Shown here: positions 8,950-17,273 of the stretch, piece by piece
Layout: each line of letters starts with the position of its first letter
Position numbering within the stretch: the first letter of the stretch is position 1
Assembly: GCA_020853095.1 (NCBI GenBank)
Contig: JADYZN010000055.1
Location: 1 to 64,000 of the forward strand
Source: Phycisphaerales bacterium
GTDB taxonomy: Bacteria > Planctomycetota > Phycisphaerae > Tepidisphaerales > Tepidisphaeraceae
DNA length: 64,000 nucleotides
Direction of reading: 5' to 3'
Program-made: the position numbers and the translations under genes
The notes under the pieces: generated by a model
Told to the model about the DNA's origin: nothing
Seen by the model: only the letters and a program-made list of their open reading frames with translations
The model's database searches: none

Positions 8950-9234
8950 CTTGATGAGCGGGTGGGATGGGTCTATCGTGTGAGCAGTCGGAAATTTGAA
9001 CTGATCCACTGACCAATTGAAGTCGGTGGTGTCCATAAATGGGACAAGACCACGAGGAAGTTGATCGGGGTAAGGAGAGGGAGTTCATGTCGCCGACTGG
9101 AGTGAAATGCTGGTGTGACAATCAGTGGGTGAATTGATTCGCACTATAAGCCGCTTCAGGCTGGTGCCCGACCCATGGCGCCAGGTGAACTTGAGTCCCG
9201 GCCTTCCTGCGTGGGTGAGGCCGGGGCTTTTTTT
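8950..9234 (+). ncRNA. Candidate structured non-coding RNA of unknown class
   Basis: The 527 bases between typA and nuoI contain no credible ORF but many mutually compatible stems ending in a strong terminator. Seen by eye: 8985-8991 with 9093-9099 (7 bp), hairpin 9026-9053 (GTGGT+GTCC stem with a 3-base bulge), 9004-9012 with 9122-9130 (9 bp including one G-U; crosses the first helix and so would be a pseudoknot), hairpin 9149-9162, hairpin 9161-9184 (8 bp, CTGGTGCC/GGCGCCAG; shares two bases with the previous one) and the terminator 9195-9234. Landmarks of RNase P RNA, tmRNA, SRP RNA and 6S RNA were not found. The 5' end is a guess and no convincing promoter was seen. Confidence 0.5.
9195..9234 (+). 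terminator. Strong intrinsic terminator of the RNA candidate
   Basis: Nine-base-pair GC-rich stem (9195-9203 with 9219-9227, one G-U pair), 15-base loop, immediately followed by seven T residues (9228-9234). There is no coding gene close upstream (typA ends at 8790), so it most likely ends an independent short RNA. Confidence 0.85.
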
Positions 9235-9317
9235 GTTTATGGGGTGAAAAAACTGGACCTGGGGGGATATGGGGCGATAATACGGTTGGGGATTGGCAAC
9301 CGGCCGGGGTTTGCGTC

Positions 9318-9893
9318 ATGGCCACCGTCAAAGGTTATTTTCAGAACATTTTCGAGAACGTCCGCACGATCGCGATCGGGATGAAGATCACGATCAAATA
9401 TTGTTTTCAGAAGACCGTGACGGTGCATTATCCGGAGCATCGGCTGAGTTTCGCGCCGCGGTATCGGGGGATTCACGAATTTGAGGCCGACAAGTGCATC
9501 GCGTGCGACCTGTGCGCCAAGGCCTGTCCGGTGGATTGCATTTACATTGATAAAAGCGCGCCCCGCAAGATTGATAAAAAGACCGGCAAGGCGGCCGGCG
9601 GCGAGTTGCTGCGGTTCGCGATTGATTACAGCAAATGTCTGTTTTGCGCCCTCTGCACCGAGCCATGTCCGACGCTGTGTATTCACATGGGCAAGCTGCA
9701 TGACCTGAGCAGCTATACGCGAAAAGAGGTCGTGGTGGAGTTCGCGGAGCTGGCCAAGGAGGGGTTGAACACGCCGATACCGCTTTGGATGGAGAAAAAC
9801 CGGGACCGGATCGGGTGGGTGAAAGAGGAATATGACCGGGTCAAATCGCGCACGCTGGCGACGACGGCGGCGGACATCGTGGCGGTGAAATAG
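9318..9893 (+). CDS. nuoI: NADH-quinone oxidoreductase subunit I (2x[4Fe-4S] ferredoxin)
   Basis: Peripheral-arm ferredoxin subunit of complex I carrying two [4Fe-4S] clusters (N6a/N6b). Two CxxCxxCxxxCP motifs are visible: CIACDLCAKACP near residue 60 and CLFCALCTEPCP near 102. The spacing and the flanking AIDYSKC fit NuoI rather than a small ferredoxin. 191 residues is normal. It stands alone, with no other nuo gene in the window; the next gene is a transporter pair 41 bases downstream. It may be a dispersed subunit, or may serve another Fe-S reductase. Confidence 0.9.
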   Translation: MATVKGYFQNIFENVRTIAIGMKITIKYCFQKTVTVHYPEHRLSFAPRYRGIHEFEADKCIACDLCAKACPVDCIYIDKSAPRKIDKKTGKAAGGELLRFAIDYSKCLFCALCTEPCPTLCIHMGKLHDLSSYTRKEVVVEFAELAKEGLNTPIPLWMEKNRDRIGWVKEEYDRVKSRTLATTAADIVAVK

Positions 9894-9934
9894 GGTCAAC
9901 CGATGCGCATCGCGGGAACATACCGGAGGGTTGC

Positions 9935-10135
9935 TTGAAGCGGAATCGGCGGCGCATCCTGATCTACGTTGTTTTGTTGCTGGTGTGCATCGTGGCGCTG
10001 GCCGCCCCGCTGTACAACCGGCAGACGCCCCGGCTGTGGGGGATGCCGTTTTTCATCTGGTTTCAACTGGTTTGGGTGGTTGTGGCCGCGGTGGCCACGG
10101 CGGTGGCGCATCGTGCCGCGGGAGATCAGAACTGA
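9935..10135 (+). CDS. DUF3311 small membrane protein (symporter partner)
   Basis: 66 residues with a basic N-terminus (KRNRRR) and two membrane helices (about 8-25 and 38-58). The segment PLYNRQTPRLWGMPFFIWFQLVW is the hallmark of DUF3311 proteins, which commonly sit just before SSS-family symporters and are thought to be accessory subunits. The TTG start is preceded by GGAGGG four bases upstream. Its stop lies three bases before the symporter ATG, so the two are surely co-translated. Confidence 0.85.
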   Translation: MKRNRRRILIYVVLLLVCIVALAAPLYNRQTPRLWGMPFFIWFQLVWVVVAAVATAVAHRAAGDQN

Positions 10136-10138
10136 ATC

Positions 10139-11665
10139 ATGGGTACCGCGGGCATCGTCATCTTTGTCGGCTTGTTCGCATTGGTGACGATCATCGGTTT
10201 CATCGCCGCGCATTGGCGCAAAGGCGATCTGGATCAACTGCATGAATGGGGGCTGGGGGGGAGGCGGTTCGGGACGATCGTTTCGTGGTTTCTGCTGGGC
10301 GGGGATTTGTACACGGCCTATACGCTGATCGCGGTGCCGGCGTTGGTTTTCGGCGCGGGCGCGATCGGGTTTTTCGCCCTGCCATATGCGTTGATCGCTT
10401 TTATCCTTGGATTTGTCACGTTGCCGAGATTGTGGGATGTGGCCCATCAAAACGGGTACGTCACGGCGGCGGATTTTGTGCAGGGGCATTTTCAGAGCAG
10501 GACGTTGGGGGTGCTGGTGGCGATCACCGCCATCTTCGCGACGCTGCCTTATCTGGCGCTGCAGTTGGTGGGGATGGAGGTGGCACTGGCGGGGCTGGGG
10601 TTGCCGACCGGGGCGTTTTCCGGCGATCTGCCGTTGATTGTCGCGTTTTTGATCCTGGCGGCCTACACCTATTCCAGCGGATTGAGGGCGCCGGCGGCGA
10701 TTTCACTGGTGAAAGATTCGCTGATCTACGTGGTCATCATCGCCGCGGCCATCGTGATCCCGAAGCAACTGGGGGGATATGGCCATCTTTTTGATGCGTT
10801 GCCCGCCGGCAAGAAGGTTTTGACGATGACAGCGCACAACACCGGCACGGTGGGCGCTTACATGACCTTGGCGCTGGGTTCGGCGCTGGCGTTGTTTTTG
10901 TATCCTCACGCGACCACCGGCATTTTCGCGGCCAAGAATGGGCGGGTGGTTCGGCGGAACATGGCTTTGCTTCCGATGTACACCGTGTTGCTGGGGTTCG
11001 TGATGATGCTGGGATACATGGCGTACGTCGCGGGCGTGCAGCACATGCCGCAGTACGCCGGCGGATTCAAGGCGTACGGTCCCAATTACGCGGTGGTAGC
11101 GCTATTTCTGCATTCGTTTCCAGGCTGGTTCGCGGGGATCGCGCTGGCCGCGATTGCGATTGGGGCATTGGTTCCGGCGGCGGTCATGTCCATCGCGGCG
11201 GCCAATTTGTTCGCCCGCAATCTGTATCTGCCGATGCGAAAGAACGTTACAGCGCGGGAGGAGACGCTGGTGGCCAAACTGGTCTCGCTGGGGATCAAGG
11301 TGGGGGCGATCGCGTTCATTTTGCTGGTTCCGGTGGAGTTTGCGATTCAGTTTCAGCTTCTGGGGGGCATCTGGATCATCCAGTTGTTTCCGGCGTTGAT
11401 GTTGTCGCTGTACATCCCGTGGATGCGCCGGGAGGGGTTGATCGCCGGTTGGGTGGTCGGGACGGCCCTGGGCACCTGGATGGCGGCGTCGCAGGGGTTT
11501 GCCACGGCGGTTTATCCGCTGCATCTGTTTGGATGGACGTTTCCGGGATATGCCGCCCTCTATTCGGTGGTTGCGAACCTGGTGGTGACGTTGGGGGTCA
11601 GCCTGATGATTCCGCGGAACAGGTCGGGTTCGGCTGGGAAGACGGCCGAATTGGCCGTCCGATAA
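10139..11665 (+). CDS. Sodium:solute symporter (SSS family, MctP-like)
   Basis: 508-residue polytopic membrane protein with about 13 predicted helices and the SSS signature region (helices around YFGL-type motif LGGRRFGTIVSWFLLGGDLYT, about residues 40-60). Together with the DUF3311 partner it resembles monocarboxylate/organic-acid permeases such as MctP. It would import an organic acid or similar solute with sodium; the substrate cannot be read from sequence. A perfect 7-bp inverted repeat (11641-11659) spans the last codons and may form part of a transcription end, though no T-run follows. Confidence 0.9.
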   Translation: MGTAGIVIFVGLFALVTIIGFIAAHWRKGDLDQLHEWGLGGRRFGTIVSWFLLGGDLYTAYTLIAVPALVFGAGAIGFFALPYALIAFILGFVTLPRLWDVAHQNGYVTAADFVQGHFQSRTLGVLVAITAIFATLPYLALQLVGMEVALAGLGLPTGAFSGDLPLIVAFLILAAYTYSSGLRAPAAISLVKDSLIYVVIIAAAIVIPKQLGGYGHLFDALPAGKKVLTMTAHNTGTVGAYMTLALGSALALFLYPHATTGIFAAKNGRVVRRNMALLPMYTVLLGFVMMLGYMAYVAGVQHMPQYAGGFKAYGPNYAVVALFLHSFPGWFAGIALAAIAIGALVPAAVMSIAAANLFARNLYLPMRKNVTAREETLVAKLVSLGIKVGAIAFILLVPVEFAIQFQLLGGIWIIQLFPALMLSLYIPWMRREGLIAGWVVGTALGTWMAASQGFATAVYPLHLFGWTFPGYAALYSVVANLVVTLGVSLMIPRNRSGSAGKTAELAVR

Positions 11666-11907
11666 ATCAAATCGCTGAAAAAAGTGATGGGGAAATTAAG
11701 AAGGGTGGGAGTTGTTCCGATGAAAAACGTGTCACCTGATTCGTGTGGCTGAGCCAGAAATGGAAGGTTGCACGGAAAGGGCGTGTTCGGCCGCGGTGGC
11801 CGGCATGGCGCATGTGAGCGCTGCCTCGTGTTTAGCAGGCCGCGTGGTCTGAATGGTGTGTGGACCGCACGAGGGAAGTGGGAAACGCCTTTTTCGGGAG
11901 ACACGAT

Positions 11908-12078
11908 ATGAAGGCGATGAAGAATTTGTTGGCCAAGTTGGTCAAGGACGAGCAGGGCGGCGAAGTTTTGGAATACGCCCTGATCGCGGGTCTGATTGTG
12001 GTGGCGGCGATCGCCGTCATCGGATCGGTCGGGACCAAGGTTTTGGCCCGTTGGACCGCGCTCAACAGCTCGCTGTAA
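11908..12078 (+). CDS. flp: Flp/Fap-type pilin 1
   Basis: Major-pilin candidate of the Tad system. From the ATG at 11908 (GGGAG seven bases upstream) it encodes 56 residues: short basic leader, EQGGEVLEYALIAGLIVVAAIAVIG with the processing Gly and conserved Glu/Tyr of Flp pilins, one hydrophobic helix, and a short tail GTKVLARWTALNSSL. The frame is open upstream to 11860 but those codons lack pilin character. It is followed by a second pilin-like gene and the prepilin peptidase that should process it. Confidence 0.92.
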   Translation: MKAMKNLLAKLVKDEQGGEVLEYALIAGLIVVAAIAVIGSVGTKVLARWTALNSSL

Positions 12079-12191
12079 GCGATCTGAGCGTGAAGACAGG
12101 GGCAGGCGACGCGGATTGGCGGGCTAGTTTGGCCGTTGTCCGCGTCGCCGGCCGTTTAACGGGGGCCGAAGCCGGTGGATGGAGCAGGGCG

Positions 12192-12350
12192 ATGGGATGG
12201 ATGAGCAGGCTGTGGCGGGATGAATGCGGCGGGGAGACGATTGAATATGCGCTGATCCTGGGTCTGATCATCGTGACGGCGATCGCGGTGATCGGGACGG
12301 TGGGGACGAAGGTGTTGGCGCGGTGGACGAGCGTGAATTCTTCATTGTAG
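12192..12350 (+). CDS. Flp/Fap-type pilin 2
   Basis: 52 residues from the ATG at 12192. Same plan as the first pilin: ECGGETIEYALILGLIIVTAIAVIG, then GTKVLARWTSVNSSL. The last 17 residues are almost identical to pilin 1 while the leader differs, which points to a tandem duplication. The frame is open far upstream through the first pilin gene, but only this part resembles Flp. It ends seven bases before the prepilin peptidase gene. Confidence 0.88.
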   Translation: MGWMSRLWRDECGGETIEYALILGLIIVTAIAVIGTVGTKVLARWTSVNSSL

Positions 12351-12357
12351 GGATGCG

Positions 12358-12894
12358 ATGAGCGGGTATCACCTGGCGATGTGTGGGCCGTTGTTCGCGA
12401 TGCTGGTTTTGGCGGCGGTGGGGGATGCGCGGACGAGACGGATACCCAACGTGCTGACGGTTTGCCTGGCGGTGATGGGGTTGGCGCAGAGTTTCATGCC
12501 GACCCACACGGTGGGGCCGTTGCAGTCGCTGGGAGGGTTGGGGCTGGGGTTCGGGTTGACTTTCATTCTGTTCGCGATGGGCGCGTTGGGGGGCGGGGAC
12601 GTGAAATTGATGGCGGGGGTGGGTGCGTGGGTGGGGGTGTGGCCGGTGGCGATGATTTTCGCCGGCTCGGCCGTGGTGGGGATGATCATCGTATTGACGC
12701 AGTCGGCGAAGCAGGGGCGGATGAAGGTGTTGTTCAGGAACAGCGCGGTGTTGGCGTTGAACCTGGTCCACGTGGGGGATGTGGGCGTGGATCACGTGAG
12801 CCAGACGGGCAGGGAGTGCCGGTCGGTGGATCGGCCGTTGCCGTACGCGGTGCCGGTGTTGATCGCGACGGTGGGGGTGTTGCTCCTGGGTTGA
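12358..12894 (+). CDS. tadV: A24 prepilin peptidase TadV/CpaA
   Basis: Membrane aspartic protease that cleaves and matures Flp prepilins. 178 residues, about five or six membrane helices, and the two catalytic Asp motifs of family A24: GDARTRRIPN (about residues 22-31) and GGGDVKLM (about 79-86). It lacks the N-terminal methyltransferase domain of PilD, as is normal for TadV/CpaA. Located between the pilins and tadE. Confidence 0.92.
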   Translation: MSGYHLAMCGPLFAMLVLAAVGDARTRRIPNVLTVCLAVMGLAQSFMPTHTVGPLQSLGGLGLGFGLTFILFAMGALGGGDVKLMAGVGAWVGVWPVAMIFAGSAVVGMIIVLTQSAKQGRMKVLFRNSAVLALNLVHVGDVGVDHVSQTGRECRSVDRPLPYAVPVLIATVGVLLLG

Positions 12895-12904
12895 GGAAAT
12901 CATC

Positions 12905-13381
12905 ATGGAAAACGGATTCGATAAGAACGTGAAATTCCCATCGTCCCAATCCTCCATTGTCGCAAGAGGACGACGGGGCCGGGGCAACGCGGTTCTGGAG
13001 ACGGTGCTGGTGTTGACGCTGGTGCTGTTGCCGGTGTTGTTCATCACGGTGGAGTGGGGGTATTACCTGTACGTGAAGAATTGCCTGCAGGCGGCGGCGC
13101 GCGAGGGGGCGCGGGTGGCGATTTTGGCCACTTCGGACAATACGGATGTGACCACCGCGGTGGACAACGCGATGACACCGACGAGCATTCCCAAGGCGAA
13201 TTACACCATCAAGGTGACGGACCTGAACAACAACCCGCTGACGTTATCGGGTCTGGCGGCGGGGACCAACATCAAGGTGAGCGTGGAATGCAGTTGGGGG
13301 ACGGTGGGATGGAAAAGCGCGTTTCCCACGATCGGGTCCAACAAAAAAGTGCTTGGCATCACAGTGATGCGGCGGGAATGA
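12905..13381 (+). CDS. tadE: TadE/TadG-like pseudopilin
   Basis: 158 residues with a basic leader of about 30 residues, the TadE-like segment GNAVLETVLVLTLVLLPVLFITVEWGYY containing the conserved Glu and a single membrane helix, then an exported domain beginning NCLQAAAREGARVAI, which is typical of TadE/TadG proteins. Likely a minor pseudopilin of the Tad fibre. It is the last gene before a strong terminator, so the pilin-processing genes and the assembly genes are probably separate transcripts. Confidence 0.85.
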   Translation: MENGFDKNVKFPSSQSSIVARGRRGRGNAVLETVLVLTLVLLPVLFITVEWGYYLYVKNCLQAAAREGARVAILATSDNTDVTTAVDNAMTPTSIPKANYTIKVTDLNNNPLTLSGLAAGTNIKVSVECSWGTVGWKSAFPTIGSNKKVLGITVMRRE

Positions 13382-13409
13382 GGACGTAAAAAAAGATGCT
13401 CCTGTGAGA

Positions 13410-13445
13410 TGCCCCGGAACCGATGTTTCCGGGGCATTTTGTTTT
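13410..13445 (+). terminator. Intrinsic terminator between tadE and cpaB
   Basis: Ten-base-pair perfect stem (13410-13419 with 13427-13436), 7-base loop, then TTTTGTTTT. It separates the pilin block (11.9-13.4 kb) from the assembly block (13.6-21.2 kb), which allows higher pilin expression. The 120 bases after it must hold the cpaB promoter. Confidence 0.85.
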
Positions 13446-13564
13446 GGTTGAATGCCGCGAAGAACAATCGGACCGTTAGGAAAAAGAATCAGAGTCGATC
13501 TAAAGCGCACAGATGATCCAACCGACAAAATGAAGGAAGCCGTTGTGATTTTTGGGAGATCATT

Positions 13565-14482
13565 ATGAACGTCAAAGCAATCGTACCGTTGAGCGTGGCC
13601 CTGGTGCTGGGCCTGGTGGCGGCCCTGACCGCATGGCAGTTGACCAGCCGGCAGGGGCAAAAGACCGGCCAGCAGAAGGCATCCGCCCAGGTGGTGGTTT
13701 TGAAGGAGAACGTGACTCCGGGAACGGAGTTGCGGCCGGAGAGCCTGACGATGGGGCCGGCCGGCAGCGAGAAGGCGCCATCGGGGACGTTTACCTCGGT
13801 GGAGCAGGTGGCGGGGCGCGTTTCGACCGTGCCGATGGTCGTGGGCCAGCCGGTGTTCGACACGTTGTTGGCGCCCAAGGGGACCGGTTCGGGTCTGCAG
13901 GCGCTGGTGCCGGCGGGGATGCGGGCGATCACGGTTGAAGTGAACGAATTCAGCGGCGTGGCGGGATTGCTGGCGCCGGGATGCCGGGTGGACGTTGTGA
14001 TGACGATGCCGGGCGAACGAAGCGGCGAAAACCTGGCGCGGACGATCTGCCAGGACATCAAGGTGACGGCCGTGGGGCAGCAGATCGGACGGGAAAAGAG
14101 CAAGGATGAGGATGAAAAGGGGATGTCGCGCAGCGTGACGTTGCTGGTGACGCCGCGGGATGCGGAGGCGATCGAGCTGGGGGCGAGCATGGGCCGGCCC
14201 CGGCTGGTGCTGCGTGGAAGCCAGGACAAGGAACTGGAGGCGAGCGCCGGGGTGACGCTGGCGGAATTGCGTGGCGATCCGCAGAAGCAGTCGGCCGATC
14301 CGTTTGTGAACCGGCCGGTGGAGCAGGTGCAGCCGGCCACCCGCCCCAGCGAACGGATGGTTGACAGCCGTCCAACGCAGCGGACGCGGACGGTGCAGAT
14401 CATTCGTGCGGGCAACGTCAGCACGATGACCTTTGAGGTGGCCGCGCCGGAGGCGGTGACGCGGGTTCCGTTGGATCGGTAA
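13565..14482 (+). CDS. cpaB: Tad pilus assembly protein CpaB/RcpC
   Basis: 305 residues: N-terminal membrane helix or signal anchor (about 6-24), an SAF domain (about 40-110, with VVVLKENVTPGTELRPESL) and the RcpC/CpaB C-terminal domain (VPAGMRAITVEVNEFSGVAG near 117-136; GCRVDVVMTMP near 140). CpaB acts in the periplasm near the secretin and may contact peptidoglycan. The order cpaB then secretin then TadZ is the standard Tad order. Confidence 0.92.
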   Translation: MNVKAIVPLSVALVLGLVAALTAWQLTSRQGQKTGQQKASAQVVVLKENVTPGTELRPESLTMGPAGSEKAPSGTFTSVEQVAGRVSTVPMVVGQPVFDTLLAPKGTGSGLQALVPAGMRAITVEVNEFSGVAGLLAPGCRVDVVMTMPGERSGENLARTICQDIKVTAVGQQIGREKSKDEDEKGMSRSVTLLVTPRDAEAIELGASMGRPRLVLRGSQDKELEASAGVTLAELRGDPQKQSADPFVNRPVEQVQPATRPSERMVDSRPTQRTRTVQIIRAGNVSTMTFEVAAPEAVTRVPLDR

Positions 14483-14563
14483 GGGAAGGGTGAGGATCAA
14501 TCCGTGGCGTGAATCGGATGATCGGGAAACAAGTTGAAATTGGAATTCAAGATGGAGCGCCAG

Positions 14564-16075
14564 ATGCGTAACAATCGGACAGGTCGGGCACTGTGGAAAT
14601 GGGTTGGGGCGGCGGTGGTGTTCGGCAGCGTTGTGATGGCGACGGCCCAGTCGACGCCCGCGACCAAGCCGGCGGAACAGTCGGTGGTCGCCCAGGGAAC
14701 GGACGCCACGGGGCAGATCAAACTGTCGGTGAACAAGAACGCCGTGGTGACGACCAAGTCGCCGTACAAACGGCTGAGCATCGCCCAGCCGGAGGTGGCG
14801 GACGTCAATCCGATCGGCCCGCAGACAATCCTGGTGACGGCGAAAAAAGCCGGCAGCACGCAGATCGTGCTGTGGGATGACCAGGATCAATCGCAGGTGA
14901 TCGACGTCACCGTCGAGATGGACCTGGCGGCGCTGCAGGAGCAGCTCACCAAGATGTTTCCCACGTCCAAAATCGACGTGGCGAGCTTGAACGGGTCGAT
15001 CGCCCTGCGCGGGCGGGTTCCCTCCGTGATGGTGGGGGAACAGGCCGTGATGGTGGCCGGTCCTTATGGGAAAGTATTGAATTTTCTTGAAGTGTACGGC
15101 GGCCAGCAGGTGATGTTGCAGGTGCGCTTCGCGGAGGTGTCGCGGTCGGCGGTGGATTCGCTGGGCGTGAACGTGGGCTTTACCGATGGCGTGGGATATG
15201 GGGGGAGCAACATCGGGCAGGTCAACCCGTTTGGCGTGATCGGGGCGACCGACACGACGCCGGACCGGTTGGCGCTGACCAGCCCCAATCCGGGCGTGAC
15301 GTTGTTCGGCCGGGGGCAGTTTGGATCGACCTCGCTGGCGGTGTTCGTCAATGCGTTGCGGCAGAACAACCTGCTGCGGATGCTGGCCGAGCCGAACCTG
15401 ATCGCGATCAGCGGCCAGGAGGCGAGTTTTCTGGCGGGCGGCGAGTTTCCGATTCCCGTCACCCAGGGTGGCGGCGGCGAAGGAGGCACGGCTGTCACGG
15501 TGGAATATCGCGAGTTCGGCGTGAAGCTGAATTTTCTGCCGACGGTGCTGGGCGATGGAAGGATCCGGTTGAAAGTCGCCCCCGAGGTGAGCGATTTGGA
15601 TTTCACGACGGCGGTGCGGTTCAACGGGTTTGTGATTCCCGGGCTGACCAGCCGAAAGGTGCAGACGACGATCGAACTGGCCGAGGGGCAGACGTTCGCG
15701 ATCGCCGGATTGCTCAACAACAGCGTGTCGGCGACCAAGGATGTGACGCCGGTGCTGGGGGACATTCCGATCCTGGGGGCGTTGTTCCGGTCGGTTCGCT
15801 ATCAGCGCAAGGAGACCGAGCTGGTGGTGCTGGTGACGCCGAAGCTGGTGGAGGGGATGAACCCCGACCAGGTTCCGACGCTGCCGGGGGAATATTGGCG
15901 GCATCCCAGCGAAGGGGAGTTGTTCTGGAAGAAGGACATCGGCGGCCCGGCGGCCGATCCGCGGCAGGGACCGACATCCCGGCCGGCGGGTCCGCAGCAA
16001 CCGGCGCCGCGATTCCAGGGGCAGTATGGATACGTCCAGCCGACGACGGCGAGCGTGCCGGCCGGCGGGAAATGA
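14564..16075 (+). CDS. rcpA: Tad outer-membrane secretin RcpA/CpaC
   Basis: Outer-membrane channel for the Flp pilus. Signal peptide (to about residue 27, ATAQS), an N-terminal pilus-formation domain (SVNKNAVVTTKSPYKRLSI and ILVTAKKAGSTQIVLWD), a BON-like segment, and the secretin core with PILGALFRSVRYQRKETELVV near the C-terminus, followed by a Pro/Gln-rich tail. About 503 residues from the ATG at 14564, which has GGAG 6 bases upstream; a TTG at 14534 and an ATG at 14552 are alternatives. It is the only secretin in the window. Confidence 0.94.
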   Translation: MRNNRTGRALWKWVGAAVVFGSVVMATAQSTPATKPAEQSVVAQGTDATGQIKLSVNKNAVVTTKSPYKRLSIAQPEVADVNPIGPQTILVTAKKAGSTQIVLWDDQDQSQVIDVTVEMDLAALQEQLTKMFPTSKIDVASLNGSIALRGRVPSVMVGEQAVMVAGPYGKVLNFLEVYGGQQVMLQVRFAEVSRSAVDSLGVNVGFTDGVGYGGSNIGQVNPFGVIGATDTTPDRLALTSPNPGVTLFGRGQFGSTSLAVFVNALRQNNLLRMLAEPNLIAISGQEASFLAGGEFPIPVTQGGGGEGGTAVTVEYREFGVKLNFLPTVLGDGRIRLKVAPEVSDLDFTTAVRFNGFVIPGLTSRKVQTTIELAEGQTFAIAGLLNNSVSATKDVTPVLGDIPILGALFRSVRYQRKETELVVLVTPKLVEGMNPDQVPTLPGEYWRHPSEGELFWKKDIGGPAADPRQGPTSRPAGPQQPAPRFQGQYGYVQPTTASVPAGGK

Positions 16076-16107
16076 ATGGGTATGACCCTGTAGATTGAGG
16101 GCCAACG

Positions 16108-17235
16108 ATGTATTTGCAATTGAACAGCGTGATCGTGGACGCCGATGCGACCAACCGCCAGGAGATGGCCAATTTTCTCGGGCAGTTCGGCGTCAGCGTG
16201 ATGTCGCAACTGCCTTCATTGGAGATGTTGCCGGCGATGTTGTCGCGGAGCGATGCGCCGCAACTGGTCATCATCAACCTGGACCCCAATGCCCGGGAGA
16301 TGATGAAGAAGGTGGCGCATCTGCCCAGGCAGCACCAGCAGGTCAGTTTTTTCCTGATGTCGCAGGTGCTGGACCCGGATTTGTTGATGGAGGCGATGCA
16401 CGCGGGCGTACGCGAATTCATCCCGTTGCCGATGACCGAGGCGAAATTCTCGTCGGCGCTGGAGCGGGTGGCCCAGCAATACGGCATGGGCAAGCGGGCG
16501 AAGATGATCCACATCATCCCGACGATGGGCGGGTGCGGATCGACGACCGTGGCGTGCAACGTGGCGGCGGCGCTGGCCAAGCATGGCAAGACGGCGCTGA
16601 TCGACCTGGATTTGATTCGCGGCGGCGTGGCGAGTTATTTCGACGTGCGGCCGCGCTACACGATCGCGGACGTGATGGAATCGACCTCAACGGTGGACCG
16701 ACAGCTTTTGGACAACGCGCTGACGATTCATCAGGGAAGCACTCTTGCGATCCTGGCCCGGCCGGAATTGCCGGAGGATACGCAGCGCGTGACCGTGCAG
16801 GGCGTCAGCCGGTTGCTGGGGGTGATGGGAAGAATGTTCGATTACGTCGTCGTTGATTCGACGATGAGCATCGATCCGATCTACACCTCCACCATCCAGG
16901 CGTCGGATGTGAACGTGATCGTGATGCAGCTCAACGTGCCCAGCGCGCGGAACACCGAGCGTTTTGTGGGGGCGTTGCGGCGGATGGGGATCGAGTCATC
17001 CAAGATCCGGGTCATCGTCAACCGGTTTGAGAAAAAGGGTTGGGACATCGAACCGAGCGAGGTGGAGCGGGCGCTGGGCCTGAAGATCGCATGGATGGTT
17101 CCCAATGATTTCAAGAACGCGATCGGGGCGATCAATTTCGGCGAGCCGGTGGTGTTGCGGACGCCGCGCGCGGAAATGAGCGTGAGTCTGCGCGAACTGG
17201 CCGGCACGTTCAATGGCCGGGCCGGGCACAATTGA
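16108..17235 (+). CDS. tadZ: Tad localisation ATPase-like protein TadZ/CpaE
   Basis: MinD/ParA-superfamily protein that places the Tad machine. N-terminal receiver-like domain (about 1-125) and a C-terminal ATPase domain starting KMIHIIPTMGGCGSTTVACN (about 133). The deviant Walker A normally reads KGGxGKTT; here the signature lysine and the GK lysine are replaced (MGGCGSTT), so nucleotide hydrolysis is doubtful, as reported for other TadZ proteins. 375 residues. It lies between the secretin and the TadA ATPase. Confidence 0.9.
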   Translation: MYLQLNSVIVDADATNRQEMANFLGQFGVSVMSQLPSLEMLPAMLSRSDAPQLVIINLDPNAREMMKKVAHLPRQHQQVSFFLMSQVLDPDLLMEAMHAGVREFIPLPMTEAKFSSALERVAQQYGMGKRAKMIHIIPTMGGCGSTTVACNVAAALAKHGKTALIDLDLIRGGVASYFDVRPRYTIADVMESTSTVDRQLLDNALTIHQGSTLAILARPELPEDTQRVTVQGVSRLLGVMGRMFDYVVVDSTMSIDPIYTSTIQASDVNVIVMQLNVPSARNTERFVGALRRMGIESSKIRVIVNRFEKKGWDIEPSEVERALGLKIAWMVPNDFKNAIGAINFGEPVVLRTPRAEMSVSLRELAGTFNGRAGHN

Positions 17236-17273
17236 ATGATGAACGGGTGACATCAGCCAGGGACAAATAAATC

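Noticed and set aside
8950-9234. RNase P RNA, tmRNA, SRP RNA or glycine riboswitch reading of the RNA candidate
   Set aside because: The conserved GAGGAAAGTC/ACAGA, tmRNA ends, GGAAGGAAGC-type and tandem glycine motifs are missing; GAGGAAG at 9054 is isolated.
11666-11907. c-di-GMP riboswitch or sigma-54 promoter before the pilin genes
   Set aside because: No GEMM core and no GG-N10-GC spacing; TGGAAGGTTGCA has only six bases between GG and GC.
13244-16105. 953-codon open frame antisense to cpaB and the secretin
   Set aside because: Arg/His-rich translation with no domain; it mirrors two well-identified Tad genes in a GC-rich genome.
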